Made by a program: the position numbers and the translations under genes
In this document: positions 36,751 to 46,437 of the stretch, one piece after another
How the letters are laid out: each line of letters starts with the position of its first letter
Numbering within the stretch: the first letter of the stretch is position 1
The notes under the pieces: generated by a model
Seen by the model: only the letters and a program-made list of their open reading frames with translations
The model's database searches: none
Told to the model about the DNA's origin: nothing
Source of the DNA: Stentor coeruleus
Lineage: Eukaryota > Ciliophora > Heterotrichea > Heterotrichida > Stentoridae
Length of the DNA: 50,469 bases
NCBI GenBank assembly: GCA_001970955.1
Contig: MPUH01000493.1
Coordinates: forward strand, 1-50,469
Direction of reading: 5' to 3'

Positions 36751-38208
36751 CTAGCATAGCAAATAATCTTTGCTGTTTAGTTCAATTGCCTTAAAAACTT
36801 CGTTAAAATCATTTGTTATTCTTGGTGAAATATCAAAATAAGAAAAAATTTTTTGGTAAAGTGGATGCTCTGAAAATTCGATGAGGTTTATAACAGTTCC
36901 GCTCCTTGTATACCTGCCTGTGCGGCCACATCTATGATAATATGCTTCAAAATTTGGCATCGTGCGATTTGATGGATTTTTTGGACAATCATAATTTATA
37001 ACTAGATCCAAACTTTTACAATCAAATCCTCGACCAAGGACGTCAGTACTTATAATAATTTTGATTTTCCCTAACTGACAATGTTCAATAATTTCTTCTC
37101 TTTCGCTAACGCTCAAGTCCCCACTGAAATAATCTGTTTTAAATCCTTGATTTTCAAAGTATGCTTTCAGTTCAAGGCCATCATTTTTTGTATTTATGAA
37201 TATTATGCACATTGAACATGCAAGATTACTAATCAGATTATAGACAAGCTGCTTTTTGCTCATACCCCTTTCAGGCATTATATTGAAAAGCTTAACTTTT
37301 GGATTCAGACTCAAAGGAGCTTTTATAGAAACTTCTATTGCGTTAGGAAGATACTCATAGGCATATGATCTTGTAATGTCTGATAGAGTTGCTGAATAAA
37401 GAAGGACTTGTGGGTATACAACTTTAGATAGTATAGTGTTGATTTTTTGTATATTTTCTTGGCTTTTCAAGATTTCATCACTTTCATCAATCACAAAAGT
37501 TAAGCATTCTCCACATATATCTTTGACTTTAAAGTATTTAAAAACACTGTCTACAGTTCCACAAAGCACATGTGTATAGGGAAGATAATATGACTTGTTG
37601 CTATTATAACTTTTATTATTTCCGTGTAGTTTATTTTTCTCTGTTTTTTCTACGATTATTCCTGTATTCTCAGCAAGGAATGAGTATACAGAAGCGTGCA
37701 TATCTTTTATTTCTTTAGTATGTGAGAGACAAACTACTTGCAAAGCTTCATAGCTAGGGTCGATTTGGCAAAGGGTTCCTATAGCAAATGAACCTGTTTT
37801 TCCTGTTCCGTTCCAAGACTCTACTAAAACATTTTGGCGAGAGAGAATTTTAGGAATGGCTTCTGCCTGAACTCGAGTTGGGTATGACCAATTTCCAAGT
37901 TCGATGTTGTCTATAATTTCAGGGTTCACAATTAAGTCGCGCCAGTTTTCATTTGTAAAATATAATGTCTCATTTGAATGTTCTGGTTTAGGCGGTTGGA
38001 ATTTTTTAGTCTTTATGACTTCAATCATTTTCATTAACCCATAGTTTTTAATTGGTTTAAATGAACCACTAAACTTTTGTCGGCACTCATGGCATTCCCT
38101 TAATCTTAACAAGCACTTTAAGCATCCATTGTGGCCACAGGCTGTTAAGTAAAGCTCTTCCTCTTCAAAGCATATCGGGCATGTAAGCATTTCTTCAAAT
38201 TCTTCCAT
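36751..38208 (-). CDS. RING-finger/DEAD-box RNA helicase fusion (Dbp5-like helicase core)
   Basis: A 485-residue protein from the ATG at 38208 (an in-frame ATG at 38277 would add 23 residues). Residues about 9-50 are a C3HC4 RING (CPICFEEEELYLTACGHNGC, then CLKC and CHEC), the mark of an E3 ubiquitin ligase. From about 90 a complete DEAD-box core follows: Q motif PTRVQAEAIP, Walker A WNGTGKTGSF (near 131), motif II DESD rather than DEAD (near 239), motif III LYSATLS, IIFINTK, STDVLGRGFD and motif VI HRCGRTGRY (near 424). The second domain, with NYDCPKNPSNRTMPNFEAYYHR, is closest to Dbp5/DDX19, the mRNA-export helicase. RING plus DEAD-box in one chain is not an arrangement I know. The reading frame is unbroken across the junction, so it is not a joining error of two genes. 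The stop is TAG. Confidence 0.88.
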   Translation of the reverse strand: MEEFEEMLTCPICFEEEELYLTACGHNGCLKCLLRLRECHECRQKFSGSFKPIKNYGLMKMIEVIKTKKFQPPKPEHSNETLYFTNENWRDLIVNPEIIDNIELGNWSYPTRVQAEAIPKILSRQNVLVESWNGTGKTGSFAIGTLCQIDPSYEALQVVCLSHTKEIKDMHASVYSFLAENTGIIVEKTEKNKLHGNNKSYNSNKSYYLPYTHVLCGTVDSVFKYFKVKDICGECLTFVIDESDEILKSQENIQKINTILSKVVYPQVLLYSATLSDITRSYAYEYLPNAIEVSIKAPLSLNPKVKLFNIMPERGMSKKQLVYNLISNLACSMCIIFINTKNDGLELKAYFENQGFKTDYFSGDLSVSEREEIIEHCQLGKIKIIISTDVLGRGFDCKSLDLVINYDCPKNPSNRTMPNFEAYYHRCGRTGRYTRSGTVINLIEFSEHPLYQKIFSYFDISPRITNDFNEVFKAIELNSKDYLLC

Positions 38209-38277
38209 ATTTATATAGTAATAGAAGGCTTTTAAACTAAATATATCAGAAGCCCTCATAATTATAGTGACATTCAA

Positions 38278-38834
38278 ATATATATTTAAAAAGCATCCCT
38301 AAAGTAATTAAAAACAGCATAAATGACGAATAAAACTGTTTATATTATTGAAGTTGCCAAAATTTAATAAATTGCAAAAGCTAAAAATTTGATTGTATTT
38401 TATTATTAGTATTTAATGGCATTAATATATCAGATTAAGTTTCTCTTAATCTACAAATTATTTTTATAAGATTTTATTAAGTTAAGGTAGTTTTGTCCTC
38501 AATTTATAGCCTAGTATATTTTTTTTCCTGAGTGGAAAATTTATAAAAATAGATCTTAAAAAATCTAGTAAACTAAAACTTTGCATTACATTCATAAATA
38601 CCCCAGCTGAAAATTATTAAACAATCAAAACCTAAACCAAATAAAGAAGTAAAATTGCAAACTAAGATTATATAATTTTTAACTAGTGAAATGTATATTT
38701 TATAATTATGATTAAGTTTAGCTTTAAAAAAAAGTTACTAAACTAAATGAAAAATTCATATCAGCTTCACAAATACTTCTTAAATTAAATATTTTCATAA
38801 AATCCTTTTCTTAACCTAAATTATTTTATTACAT
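38278..38834. other. Divergent intergenic region
   Basis: Lies between the start of the RING-DEAD gene and that of the cyclin. AT-rich; no motif recognised. Its right edge meets the duplicated cyclin leader at 38835. Confidence 0.6.
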
Positions 38835-38976
38835 AATGGCGGTATAGAATTAAAATGCTGAGAGTAAATCTTTCTATTTCTCCATCAAAAGTAATCCCCA
38901 TTTTAAATGGCGGTATAGAATTAAAATGCTGAGAGTAAATCTTTCTATTTCTCCATCAAAAGTAATCCCCAGTTTA
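38835..38976. repeat. 71-bp tandem duplication over the cyclin start
   Basis: Copies at 38835-38905 and 38906-38976 differ at one base (CCCCATT/CCCCAGT). Both include the ATG and first 16-17 codons of the cyclin. The outer copy's ATG at 38855 opens a 25-codon upstream ORF starting MLRVNLSIS and ending KC, whose TGA overlaps the true start region. It is the same type of event as at 5851-6010. Confidence 0.85.
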
Positions 38977-40227
38977 AACTTTCAAAGTGCTAATCAAAGT
39001 TTTGTATCTAAGCCACATCCTAACAGTAATTTATCATGTGAGGAGGACTTTGGATGCCTAATGTTAGAAAATCCAGAAATTTTTAAACATCCTATTTGCA
39101 CTGAAACAGAAAATGAGGTTGAAATGACTTCGATATGGACACCAAATGAAATCGATTATATATCATCATTGATCGATAAAGAAAACGCATATAAACCTTG
39201 TTTAAACTACTTTGGGGCAATACAGCCAGCAATTTCCCCTAATATGAGAAGCAAACTTTATGACTGGATGATGGAAGTGTGTTCTGAGTTTATGCTTAAA
39301 AGAGAAACATATCACTTGGCAGTTTGTCATGTTGACAGATTTTTAACTCTTAAGCCTGAAATTGACAAGGGAATCTACCAGCTTGTAGGCTTGGTGTGTA
39401 TGCATATAGCTTCAAAGACTGAAGAAGTTGCACCTCCTCATATCGCTGATTGGGCAGCTTCAGCAGATAATACCTACACCATATCTCAAATTATATCTGC
39501 AGAGAGGGTTGTTCTCCAAACTTTATCCTTCAAAATTTTCCCAGCAACCAGCTATTGTTGGTTGAATTTCTTAATGACTCAATGGGACTCATTTCTTGAA
39601 TATCATTATGGCTGTGTTTCAGGAAACAACTCAAAAGACTTCCAAAATATTTCTCAAAAAAAACTAAAAGAACAGTTTGAAACCCGCATGATTTTTTTTA
39701 AGCAATCTAATCAAAAAGCTTATAAACGATTTAGAGAAACAGTGCAAATCTTAGATTGCAGTCTTCAACATCCTCAATCTTTAAGTTTTCCTTATAGGCA
39801 TATGGCAAGTGGTCTTTTATATCTTATGGTAAGCAAATATTTTTTTGATAGTAATTATGCACTTCTTTATTACAAGTATCCAGATTCAGAAAATTTTCAA
39901 CAGAATGATTACCAAAATGAATATTATTCTCTAGAAAATAGTGAAGCAGTGGAAGAATTATTTAGAAATTTCATAAGTTGTGCAGCTCACATTGAAAATC
40001 TTGATGAAATATGCCCTATTGCAAATTTCTTCCAAGCTTTTCTTGAGTTCGAGATGGTTTTCGATTTGCCTGTAGTTTGTCGTGTGCAAAGCAGATCAAA
40101 ACTTGAGTCACATTATGAAGACTTTCTTGCATTTCAAACATATAATATGAAAAGTAGCATTTGTCAAAAGGAAATGCATAAATCAGCTAAAAGCGATGAA
40201 ATAATGAACAAAAACTGCATGGCTTAA
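38926..40227 (+). CDS. Cyclin (A/B/E type)
   Basis: A 433-residue cyclin. The cyclin box spans about residues 80-215: YFGAIQPAISPNMRSKLYDW (the MRxxLxDW core that contacts the kinase), METYHLAVCHVDRFL-like sequence ETYHLAVCHVDRFLTLKP, LVGLVCMHIASKTEEVAPP with the conserved Lys and Glu, and ISAERVVLQTLSFKIFPATSY. A C-terminal cyclin fold with long inserts follows (about 220-390). The Ser/Asn-rich N-terminus has no clear destruction box; the R-x-x-L forms I see are weak. The core is closest to cyclin E or A; it should activate a Cdk in cell-cycle control, or in oral-apparatus and cortical regeneration cycles typical of such ciliates (inference). The start is the inner of two duplicated ATGs. 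The stop is TAA. Confidence 0.9.
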   Translation: MLRVNLSISPSKVIPSLNFQSANQSFVSKPHPNSNLSCEEDFGCLMLENPEIFKHPICTETENEVEMTSIWTPNEIDYISSLIDKENAYKPCLNYFGAIQPAISPNMRSKLYDWMMEVCSEFMLKRETYHLAVCHVDRFLTLKPEIDKGIYQLVGLVCMHIASKTEEVAPPHIADWAASADNTYTISQIISAERVVLQTLSFKIFPATSYCWLNFLMTQWDSFLEYHYGCVSGNNSKDFQNISQKKLKEQFETRMIFFKQSNQKAYKRFRETVQILDCSLQHPQSLSFPYRHMASGLLYLMVSKYFFDSNYALLYYKYPDSENFQQNDYQNEYYSLENSEAVEELFRNFISCAAHIENLDEICPIANFFQAFLEFEMVFDLPVVCRVQSRSKLESHYEDFLAFQTYNMKSSICQKEMHKSAKSDEIMNKNCMA

Positions 40228-41532
40228 ATAAATTTGAGTTTCAGCATGCTTAATTGCAAATACAATAGAAACTAAAACAGAGTAGTTATTTAGATATCCA
40301 TATAGGCTAAGAATATACTCATATTTTTATTTTATTAGATAGAAAACATAAAGATTGAAGACAAAAAAATTTTTGAACAAGAGTAAAGCATGAAGCATTG
40401 GCAGGTAGAAAAGCAGCTTTACTAAGAGATTCAAATGCAAGATTTTTAGTATAAAATTTGGTATGGTATGCTCTTTAACAAGAGTGCTTAGATAGTTGCT
40501 GAGAGTTACTAAAAAAAAACAGAATAAATTTAAGATTGATTGCTAAAACTTAATATCTTATAAACATATATAAAATCATTAATCCTTTGCAATTGATTAA
40601 ATGAGAATGACTTTACCTAGTTATATTATAAAAAAGTACGAATTATTATATTTTATTTCACTCATGCATCTTTATTCTTAACAATCATATAAGCCTTGAA
40701 TTATTAGTGTTATAAAGTAGTAATTTTTTTGTTAATTTTGATTCAATCATCCATAAATCATTGCTATTCATGCTATAATGTTGTAATACTTAAATTAGAG
40801 TAAATTTCGTAAAATTTATACAATAAAGAAAGAATTGTTAAGCAAAAAAATTAAAAAGTTAATGCATTTTACTAGATTTCAAAGATTAATTCGCAGCTAT
40901 GAAGAAACTAGATGACTATGTACCATAAAAAGTATCAAACTTTTAGATTTTCATTGCAAATCATTTTTATTCATTACCTAAGTAGTTGATGGATAATCGT
41001 ATTTAATATAAGGATGAAAAATCATTCATTCATGAAAAAAAAAAAATTCTAGCGTTTTCTAATAATTAATAGTTATGAACATAAGAAATGAAGCAAAGAC
41101 TAAAAAGTTGTTCTTGCCAACCTAGAATATAACTTTTCGCGCGAAAATGTAGCAGTCTTGCTACAACGCAAATGCTGAAGGTAATGGAACTGGCCATGCA
41201 AATCAGGAAACCTGGGCATAGTTCTTTGTTTTATATGAAAGTTTATTAAAGCCACGCATTAAATATATAACTATTTATACAGAAAATTAAACCCAAATCT
41301 TATTTTATTAATAAAATCTTCACCAATCTAGTAATGATTTTTTAACTATAAGAAATTCAAGCACTTCATAATTATAATTTCCTTGTCTTTCATTATAAAT
41401 TTACTAAACTTTTAAAAATTATATTCAAAATGCATGTCACTTAAAAATATTTCTTTTCAATTCTTCATCAGCCACCCTCCATTAGCATTTGAGCACATAC
41501 GTTAGTTGGTTGCTAAATCTAATAAAAATAAA
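40228..41532. other. Intergenic with a structured RNA candidate
   Basis: No protein gene seen. Mostly AT-rich, but 41134-41224 contains three consecutive hairpins (separate entry). Confidence 0.5.
41134..41224. ncRNA. Candidate structured non-coding RNA with three hairpins
   Basis: Three stems lie in 91 bases. (1) TTTTCGCGCGAAAA at 41134-41147 is a perfect palindrome. (2) GTAGCA-GTCT-TGCTAC at 41149-41164 is a six-pair hairpin with a four-base loop, one base after the first. (3) A nested stem at 41187-41224: GAACT pairs with AGTTC, ATGC with GCAT and CAGG with CCTG around an AAA loop, separated by internal loops GGCC and AAAT on one side and a single G on the other. G+C content is well above the surroundings. 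I could not match it to snRNA, SRP, RNase P, telomerase or snoRNA. Both strands fold alike, so orientation is open. Confidence 0.45.
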
Positions 41533-44355
41533 ATGACAGAAGATCTAAGGAGCCTCCCAAGGGGATCAGCAACTGATGACAAGTCAAGTCGTCCAAGTAT
41601 GGAAGTTGGATCAAGTAGCATAAGTCCTGAAGGCATAAGTCTCTCAGCACCAGAACCAAAGTGGAAAACTCGTTTATTTCATATAATTGATCATTGGCTA
41701 TTTACAGCATGGATGACCTTACTAACAATCTACGCACTTTTTGGAGATGATGTTAGGGTAGCTGCTTTTTCTAAAGATGCAGATGATGGATTCAACACAA
41801 TAACAACAATTTGTTTATTTTTTTTCACACTTGAAATTCTTCTTTCGTCACTATGCAAAAAAGATTATTGGCTCGGATTTTTTTTTTGGTTAGATCTCGT
41901 TTCAACTATTTCTTTAATTACTGATATAGGTTGGGTGTGGAGTGCAGTTACAGATACAGGTTCTAGTACTGGAAATTCAGCTTCAAAAGCAACACAAGTA
42001 GCTAGAGCCGGAAGAGCATCACGTGCAGGTACAAGAGCAGCACGTATTATTAGGATTATAAGAGTTATTAGGCTTATACGTATTGTTAAGCTTTACAAGA
42101 TGGCTAAGGATGCACAAAATGATGCTTCTAATGGGAAGCTTGTTAGAGGTATTACAAATTTTAGAGGAGTGTCAGTTAAAAAAATTCCAGTTTCAATTGT
42201 ACCTGATCGTAATTTTGTGGGTGATGAGAGTGCTAATGCTTCTTTATCAGCATCTTTTAACGGTTCCCGTATTGAGGAAATGCTTGCAATGCCTGATTTA
42301 CAAAACAAATACAATAACAAAAATGCTGAAGGCTCATTAGAAGAGTTTGATGCTGATGCTTCGGAAATTGAAGATTCAAAAAAACTTCCTATAAATGAAG
42401 AAAGTAATGTTGGCAAAGAACTATCTGAACTAACAACTAGACGTGTTATAATGCTAGTACTTGGGGTTCTTTTTGGAGTCCCTTTTTTTATGAACAGTTT
42501 TTATACAGATGATAATACAAGCTATGAATATGGGTTGCAAGTGATGGATAAGCTTGTAGAGGATTATACTCAGTTTAGGATGTCTTGGGAAAGTTACATT
42601 GATGGACATAAGGATCTTAAAACAGCATTGATATATTTAGAAGTCCTTAATATGGGAAAATGGTATAGTAGCACGGATATTGCAAGTTTAAGAGATAGTG
42701 AGAAGCAATATGTAGTATTGCCTGAAGTTGATGATTCATATGATTATTATAGTGTGGCAGTTTTTGATATAAGATATAGCACAAAGCTTGAGTCCCAACT
42801 AAACATTTGCAAGACAATTTTTATATGCTTCATATTAGCTTTATCTTCATCTGTGCTTTCAAGGGATGCTCAAGTTCTTGTTTTAGATCCTATAGAAAGT
42901 ATGATTGCAAAAGTTAAGAAAATTTCTCAAAACCCTCTTGAAGCTGCACAGGAACAAGAAAGACAAGAAGTGATGGCTGAAACTGCAAGACAAGCTGAAG
43001 AAAAAGCTTTGGCCGCGAGTATCAAAAAAGCATCTAAGAGGAATGGAAAATTTATACCTAGAAGAAGAGGTAAAAAAGGCAAACAGCAAGTAGAGCCTGA
43101 GGCAAACGATAGCATTTCTAAAAATAATAAAAAAGACAGAGATGAAAAGTATAAAAAGAATCAAAAAGACCAAAAGCAAGCTGAAGAGCCAATGGAAACT
43201 GTATTTTTAGAAAAAACACTTAACAAAATTGGTGCACTGCTTGCTTTAGGCTTTGGTGAAGCTGGTTCTGAAATCATTGCCACCAATATGCAAAAAGGTG
43301 GTGGTGAAGTAGATCCGATGATTCCAGGTAAGAAGACTCACTGTATTTTTGGATTCTGTGACATAAGAGACTTTGCTGATGCTACTGAAGTTCTTCAGCA
43401 GGAAGTGCTATCATATGTAAATGAAGTCGCTTATATTGTTCATAAAACTGTTGACTACTTTTCTGGTAGTGCAAATAAAAATATAGGTGACGCTTTTTTA
43501 TTAGTATGGAAATTCCCAGATACAGTACTTCAGCTTAGCGATGATTCAAAGAGTTTTATATTAACAAAAGATCAATTTGTCCAGCAATTATCAGACATGT
43601 CTGTATTAAGTTTTCTCAAAATAATCGCAGAAATCCACAAAAATCCTAAAATATTGAAATACTGTAAACACGAAGGGCTTAATAATAGATTACCAGGGTT
43701 TACAGTTAAAATGGGTTTTGGTCTTCATCAAGGCTGGGCTATTGAAGGGGCAATTGGAAGTGAATTCAAAATTGATGCATCATACTTATCACCTAATGTT
43801 AATATGGCTTCACGCCTAGAAGCAGCAACAAAGCAATTTGGTGTACATATATTAATAAGCAGTTTATTATATGAAATATGCTCACAGACCACAAGATCAA
43901 AACTCAGAAGGATTGATAAAGTTACAGTCAAAGGCAGCAAGCAACCTATTGAACTTTATACTTGTGATATTTTCCCTAATCTTCTTAAACCTGCACCTGA
44001 GCCTAAAGAAAAAGAAGATATGAAAAGAGTAAGGGTCATGGGAAGAATAGCTAGGAAAAAGCTCAGAGAAAAAGCCTTAAAAGGAGAGTATAATGTCTAT
44101 GATATGTGGGATGAGGATGATGACCTGATAATTATGCGAAGTGCAGTATCAAAAGCTTTTTTGAAAGAGTTTAGAATTGCTCTACAAGATTATTTAGATG
44201 GAAAATGGACTGAAGCAAAAGCTGGTTTTAATCGTGCACAAGATTTGAAAGAAGGACCTGATGGACCTTGCCAAGTACTTATAGATTATATCAACTCTGA
44301 AGGCGGAGTTGCCCCTACTAATTGGCCAGGGTACCGCGAGCTTCATGATAAATAA
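41533..44355 (+). CDS. Voltage-sensor-domain nucleotide cyclase (adenylate cyclase type)
   Basis: A 940-residue membrane protein from the ATG at 41533. Residues about 50-187 form a voltage-sensor-like unit: three hydrophobic segments and then an S4-like helix, RAGRASRAGTRAARIIRI continuing RVIRLIRIVKLYK, with positive charges mostly every third residue. A further membrane helix (about 303-322), an ectodomain of about 100 residues and another helix (about 420-440) follow. After a Lys/Glu-rich linker comes a class III cyclase domain (about 600-815): HCIFGFCDIRDFADATE and NIGDAFLLVWKF supply the metal-binding Asp residues, and the Lys before NIGD is at the ATP-selecting position; IDASYLSPNVNMASRLEAATK follows. 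The C-terminal ALQDYLDGKWTEAKAGFN end is helical. Ciliates and apicomplexans have cyclases fused to channel-like domains; unlike the Paramecium channel-cyclase, I see no pore signature (GYG). Voltage-gated cAMP synthesis is inferred. The stop is TAA. Confidence 0.9.
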   Translation: MTEDLRSLPRGSATDDKSSRPSMEVGSSSISPEGISLSAPEPKWKTRLFHIIDHWLFTAWMTLLTIYALFGDDVRVAAFSKDADDGFNTITTICLFFFTLEILLSSLCKKDYWLGFFFWLDLVSTISLITDIGWVWSAVTDTGSSTGNSASKATQVARAGRASRAGTRAARIIRIIRVIRLIRIVKLYKMAKDAQNDASNGKLVRGITNFRGVSVKKIPVSIVPDRNFVGDESANASLSASFNGSRIEEMLAMPDLQNKYNNKNAEGSLEEFDADASEIEDSKKLPINEESNVGKELSELTTRRVIMLVLGVLFGVPFFMNSFYTDDNTSYEYGLQVMDKLVEDYTQFRMSWESYIDGHKDLKTALIYLEVLNMGKWYSSTDIASLRDSEKQYVVLPEVDDSYDYYSVAVFDIRYSTKLESQLNICKTIFICFILALSSSVLSRDAQVLVLDPIESMIAKVKKISQNPLEAAQEQERQEVMAETARQAEEKALAASIKKASKRNGKFIPRRRGKKGKQQVEPEANDSISKNNKKDRDEKYKKNQKDQKQAEEPMETVFLEKTLNKIGALLALGFGEAGSEIIATNMQKGGGEVDPMIPGKKTHCIFGFCDIRDFADATEVLQQEVLSYVNEVAYIVHKTVDYFSGSANKNIGDAFLLVWKFPDTVLQLSDDSKSFILTKDQFVQQLSDMSVLSFLKIIAEIHKNPKILKYCKHEGLNNRLPGFTVKMGFGLHQGWAIEGAIGSEFKIDASYLSPNVNMASRLEAATKQFGVHILISSLLYEICSQTTRSKLRRIDKVTVKGSKQPIELYTCDIFPNLLKPAPEPKEKEDMKRVRVMGRIARKKLREKALKGEYNVYDMWDEDDDLIIMRSAVSKAFLKEFRIALQDYLDGKWTEAKAGFNRAQDLKEGPDGPCQVLIDYINSEGGVAPTNWPGYRELHDK

Positions 44356-44703
44356 AGTAGCTTACAATATAAAATAACCTTAAAAGCCATTCTATCCTAT
44401 GGTACATCAGGGAGACTAGGAAGCCCAAGAAGGCTGAGCCTGCACTCTGGTAACTATCGCCCCTTGCGCAACCACTTCGAGGAAATATCTGACCCTCGTC
44501 GTACCACTCCATGTCCATCTAAAGACATGGCGGGAATTAGGATAACCACTACACCTTCCGATTGGGCCAAAATTGCCTCAATCAACCCTTTTATGCTAAC
44601 TGCAAATAGCTTCAACACCACCCGCATTTCAAAACTTAAGGAAGTGCGCTCCCAAACTATACTAAGAGGTATCAAAAAAAAATCCGCAAAACTAAAATTT
44701 TAA
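44356..44703 (+). CDS. Uncertain ORF downstream of the cyclase
   Basis: An open frame of about 115 codons follows the cyclase stop in the same frame. From about 44400 it is richer in G+C than the spacers and looks coding: SGRLGSPRRLSLHSGNYRPL, then DPRRTTPCPSKDMAGIRITT, ending in a basic tail (KKKSAKLKF) before TAA. The first in-frame ATG is at 44527, which would give only 58 residues; no 15- or 16-nt intron joins the ATG at 44399. It could be a separate basic gene with a missed first exon, or a C-terminal cyclase extension reached by stop readthrough. I cannot decide. Confidence 0.35.
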   Translation, partial: SSLQYKITLKAILSYGTSGRLGSPRRLSLHSGNYRPLRNHFEEISDPRRTTPCPSKDMAGIRITTTPSDWAKIASINPFMLTANSFNTTRISKLKEVRSQTILRGIKKKSAKLKF

Positions 44704-44813
44704 TGAATCTGAGGGACAGATTTCTAATCAAGGAATCATAGGTTTACTTCTTTCAAGCTACTTTTAACCTTTACAATATAATCTTACTATAAATGATTGA
44801 TAGAAAAAAATAG

Positions 44814-45525
44814 CATAATCGTTCTTCAAGTTCTAATAACGGATTTGGCCATACAAGAAAAATCTCATCACTAGTCCCTGAAAACACATCACCTTTAATA
44901 TCTTCAAAAGATTCAGCTTGTTCAGTCCCAGCTAAAAACAAAATATCTGGAAGCTCGAAAATCCCAATATGCAGTAATTGTTTAAAATTCATGCAGCAAG
45001 AAGTGAGACTTGTCCAAACATTATCCAGCCTAACATCTGGAATTCAACATTTTTTAGCAGGAATACAAGAATGGAAAAAAGCAAATTTGGGTTTACCATT
45101 AGCATTAGAACTTGAGGTTAAAGATCTAGAACTTAATAGTGACTTTGGGAGTAGTAGAAAATTTGTCGAGCTCTGTAAAAAATTGAATTGCTTGGGAATT
45201 TAACTGTTGGGACATCTAAAGATGTTAATAATTTGGCTAAAACTTCGGCTTGGGAATGTGTAAAAAAGAAAGTTGAGATTAAAACAGAAGAAGGAGTGAT
45301 GGAGTGTATTAAAAAAGCTAAAGAATGTTTGTATAGTATTCAAGGAAAGTTGATAGAGAAAATACTCCTGTGCAATCTACGAATAGTTTAGTTCAGGCAC
45401 TGAATATACAATTGATGCAAAGTAAGAGAGAAAGAAGGGGTATGGAAGTACTGGTAAAAACTTTTGGAGGTGGAGAACTAGAACAAGCGCAAGTAGTAAT
45501 TGATAAACTACTTGCAAACAAATGA
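44814..45525 (+). pseudogene. Broken gene in three frames (unknown product)
   Basis: Three coding-looking segments follow each other. Frame 1 (44814-45203) has a Ser-rich start and then CSNCLKFMQQEVRLVQTLSS and HFLAGIQEWKKANLGLPLAL. Frame 2 (about 45188-45355) has LLGNLTVGTSKDVNNLAKTS and VMECIKKAKECLYSIQGKL. Frame 3 (45361-45525) has NTPVQSTNSLVQALNIQLMQ and LVKTFGGGELEQAQVVIDKL, ending in TGA. Each change is equivalent to the loss of one base, near A-runs at 45178-45183 and 45356-45359. An ATG at 44793 is in frame but followed by a TAG at 44811. Joined, the segments would give a roughly 235-residue helical protein of no family I know. Recent pseudogene, sequence error and frameshifting are all possible. 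Confidence 0.6.
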
Positions 45526-46437
45526 ATTGTATTTATGATATAAATAATGATTTTTATTACTCCAAATTCTCTCTAACACATAACAGGTACTTTTTCAAAT
45601 AGCCTGTATGACTAATCTTTAAATGACAAGCAACACTCAATCATAATCGATGTATTGATTTATATAATAAGTACATATATATAGAAATATACAATTAGGA
45701 AGATTAAATTTCAAATAATAATATCTCACACTTAGTTTTGATTATATTGAATTACAATATTTTTTGACCAAAAATAGCAATTTAACATAGTATAGATATA
45801 GCCTAGCTTGTACTAAGAATTATTTATTAGATCAGCACAATCAATTTATTTTATTATGAGCTTTTCTCAATACATTTTGTATTGTTAGGAATTATCGCTT
45901 GACTATTGTCCAGCCCTTGCTAATTTTCAAGTTTATAAATACTTTCTGACTGATTTAGGACAAGAAAATTTAATAAAGCTTCAATGCATACTTTTACACT
46001 GTTATATATTCTTGGTTCAAATAAAAGTATTGAGCTTATGAAACAATAGTCGATTATGGAAACAATGCAATATTCTCCACATCTATTATACAAAATTTTA
46101 TCCAGTATCAATAAGACAGTCTATAATATTTAATCGCTAGTAACTCAGAGTTACTTTTCTTGAATTTGCTAATATTAGTACTTGATATCTGCTTTGGAGA
46201 TAAGATAATAGAATTAATTGTTATGTTTTTGTGCATAAATGCTTTGCTTTTTTTTGTGGGAATTTATTCAGTTATTTCCTTCAGGGCTAAGCTATTTCTG
46301 TAATGTGTGAAATTTAATAGATGCTTGCAGATTGATAACTGCATTCACGCATATTATTATTCATCTTGTGGAAATTATTAGGTTATGATAATATTGAACT
46401 TTGCTTATAAACAATTATTTTTAAGCTATTTATAAAA
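45526..46437. other. Intergenic, AT-rich
   Basis: No gene or structured element that I would support. Confidence 0.5.

Noticed and set aside
44771..44992. Minus-strand ORF opposite the start of the broken gene
   Set aside because: The plus-strand frame is continuous with clear downstream coding sequence and has gene-like composition; the minus ORF is its shadow.
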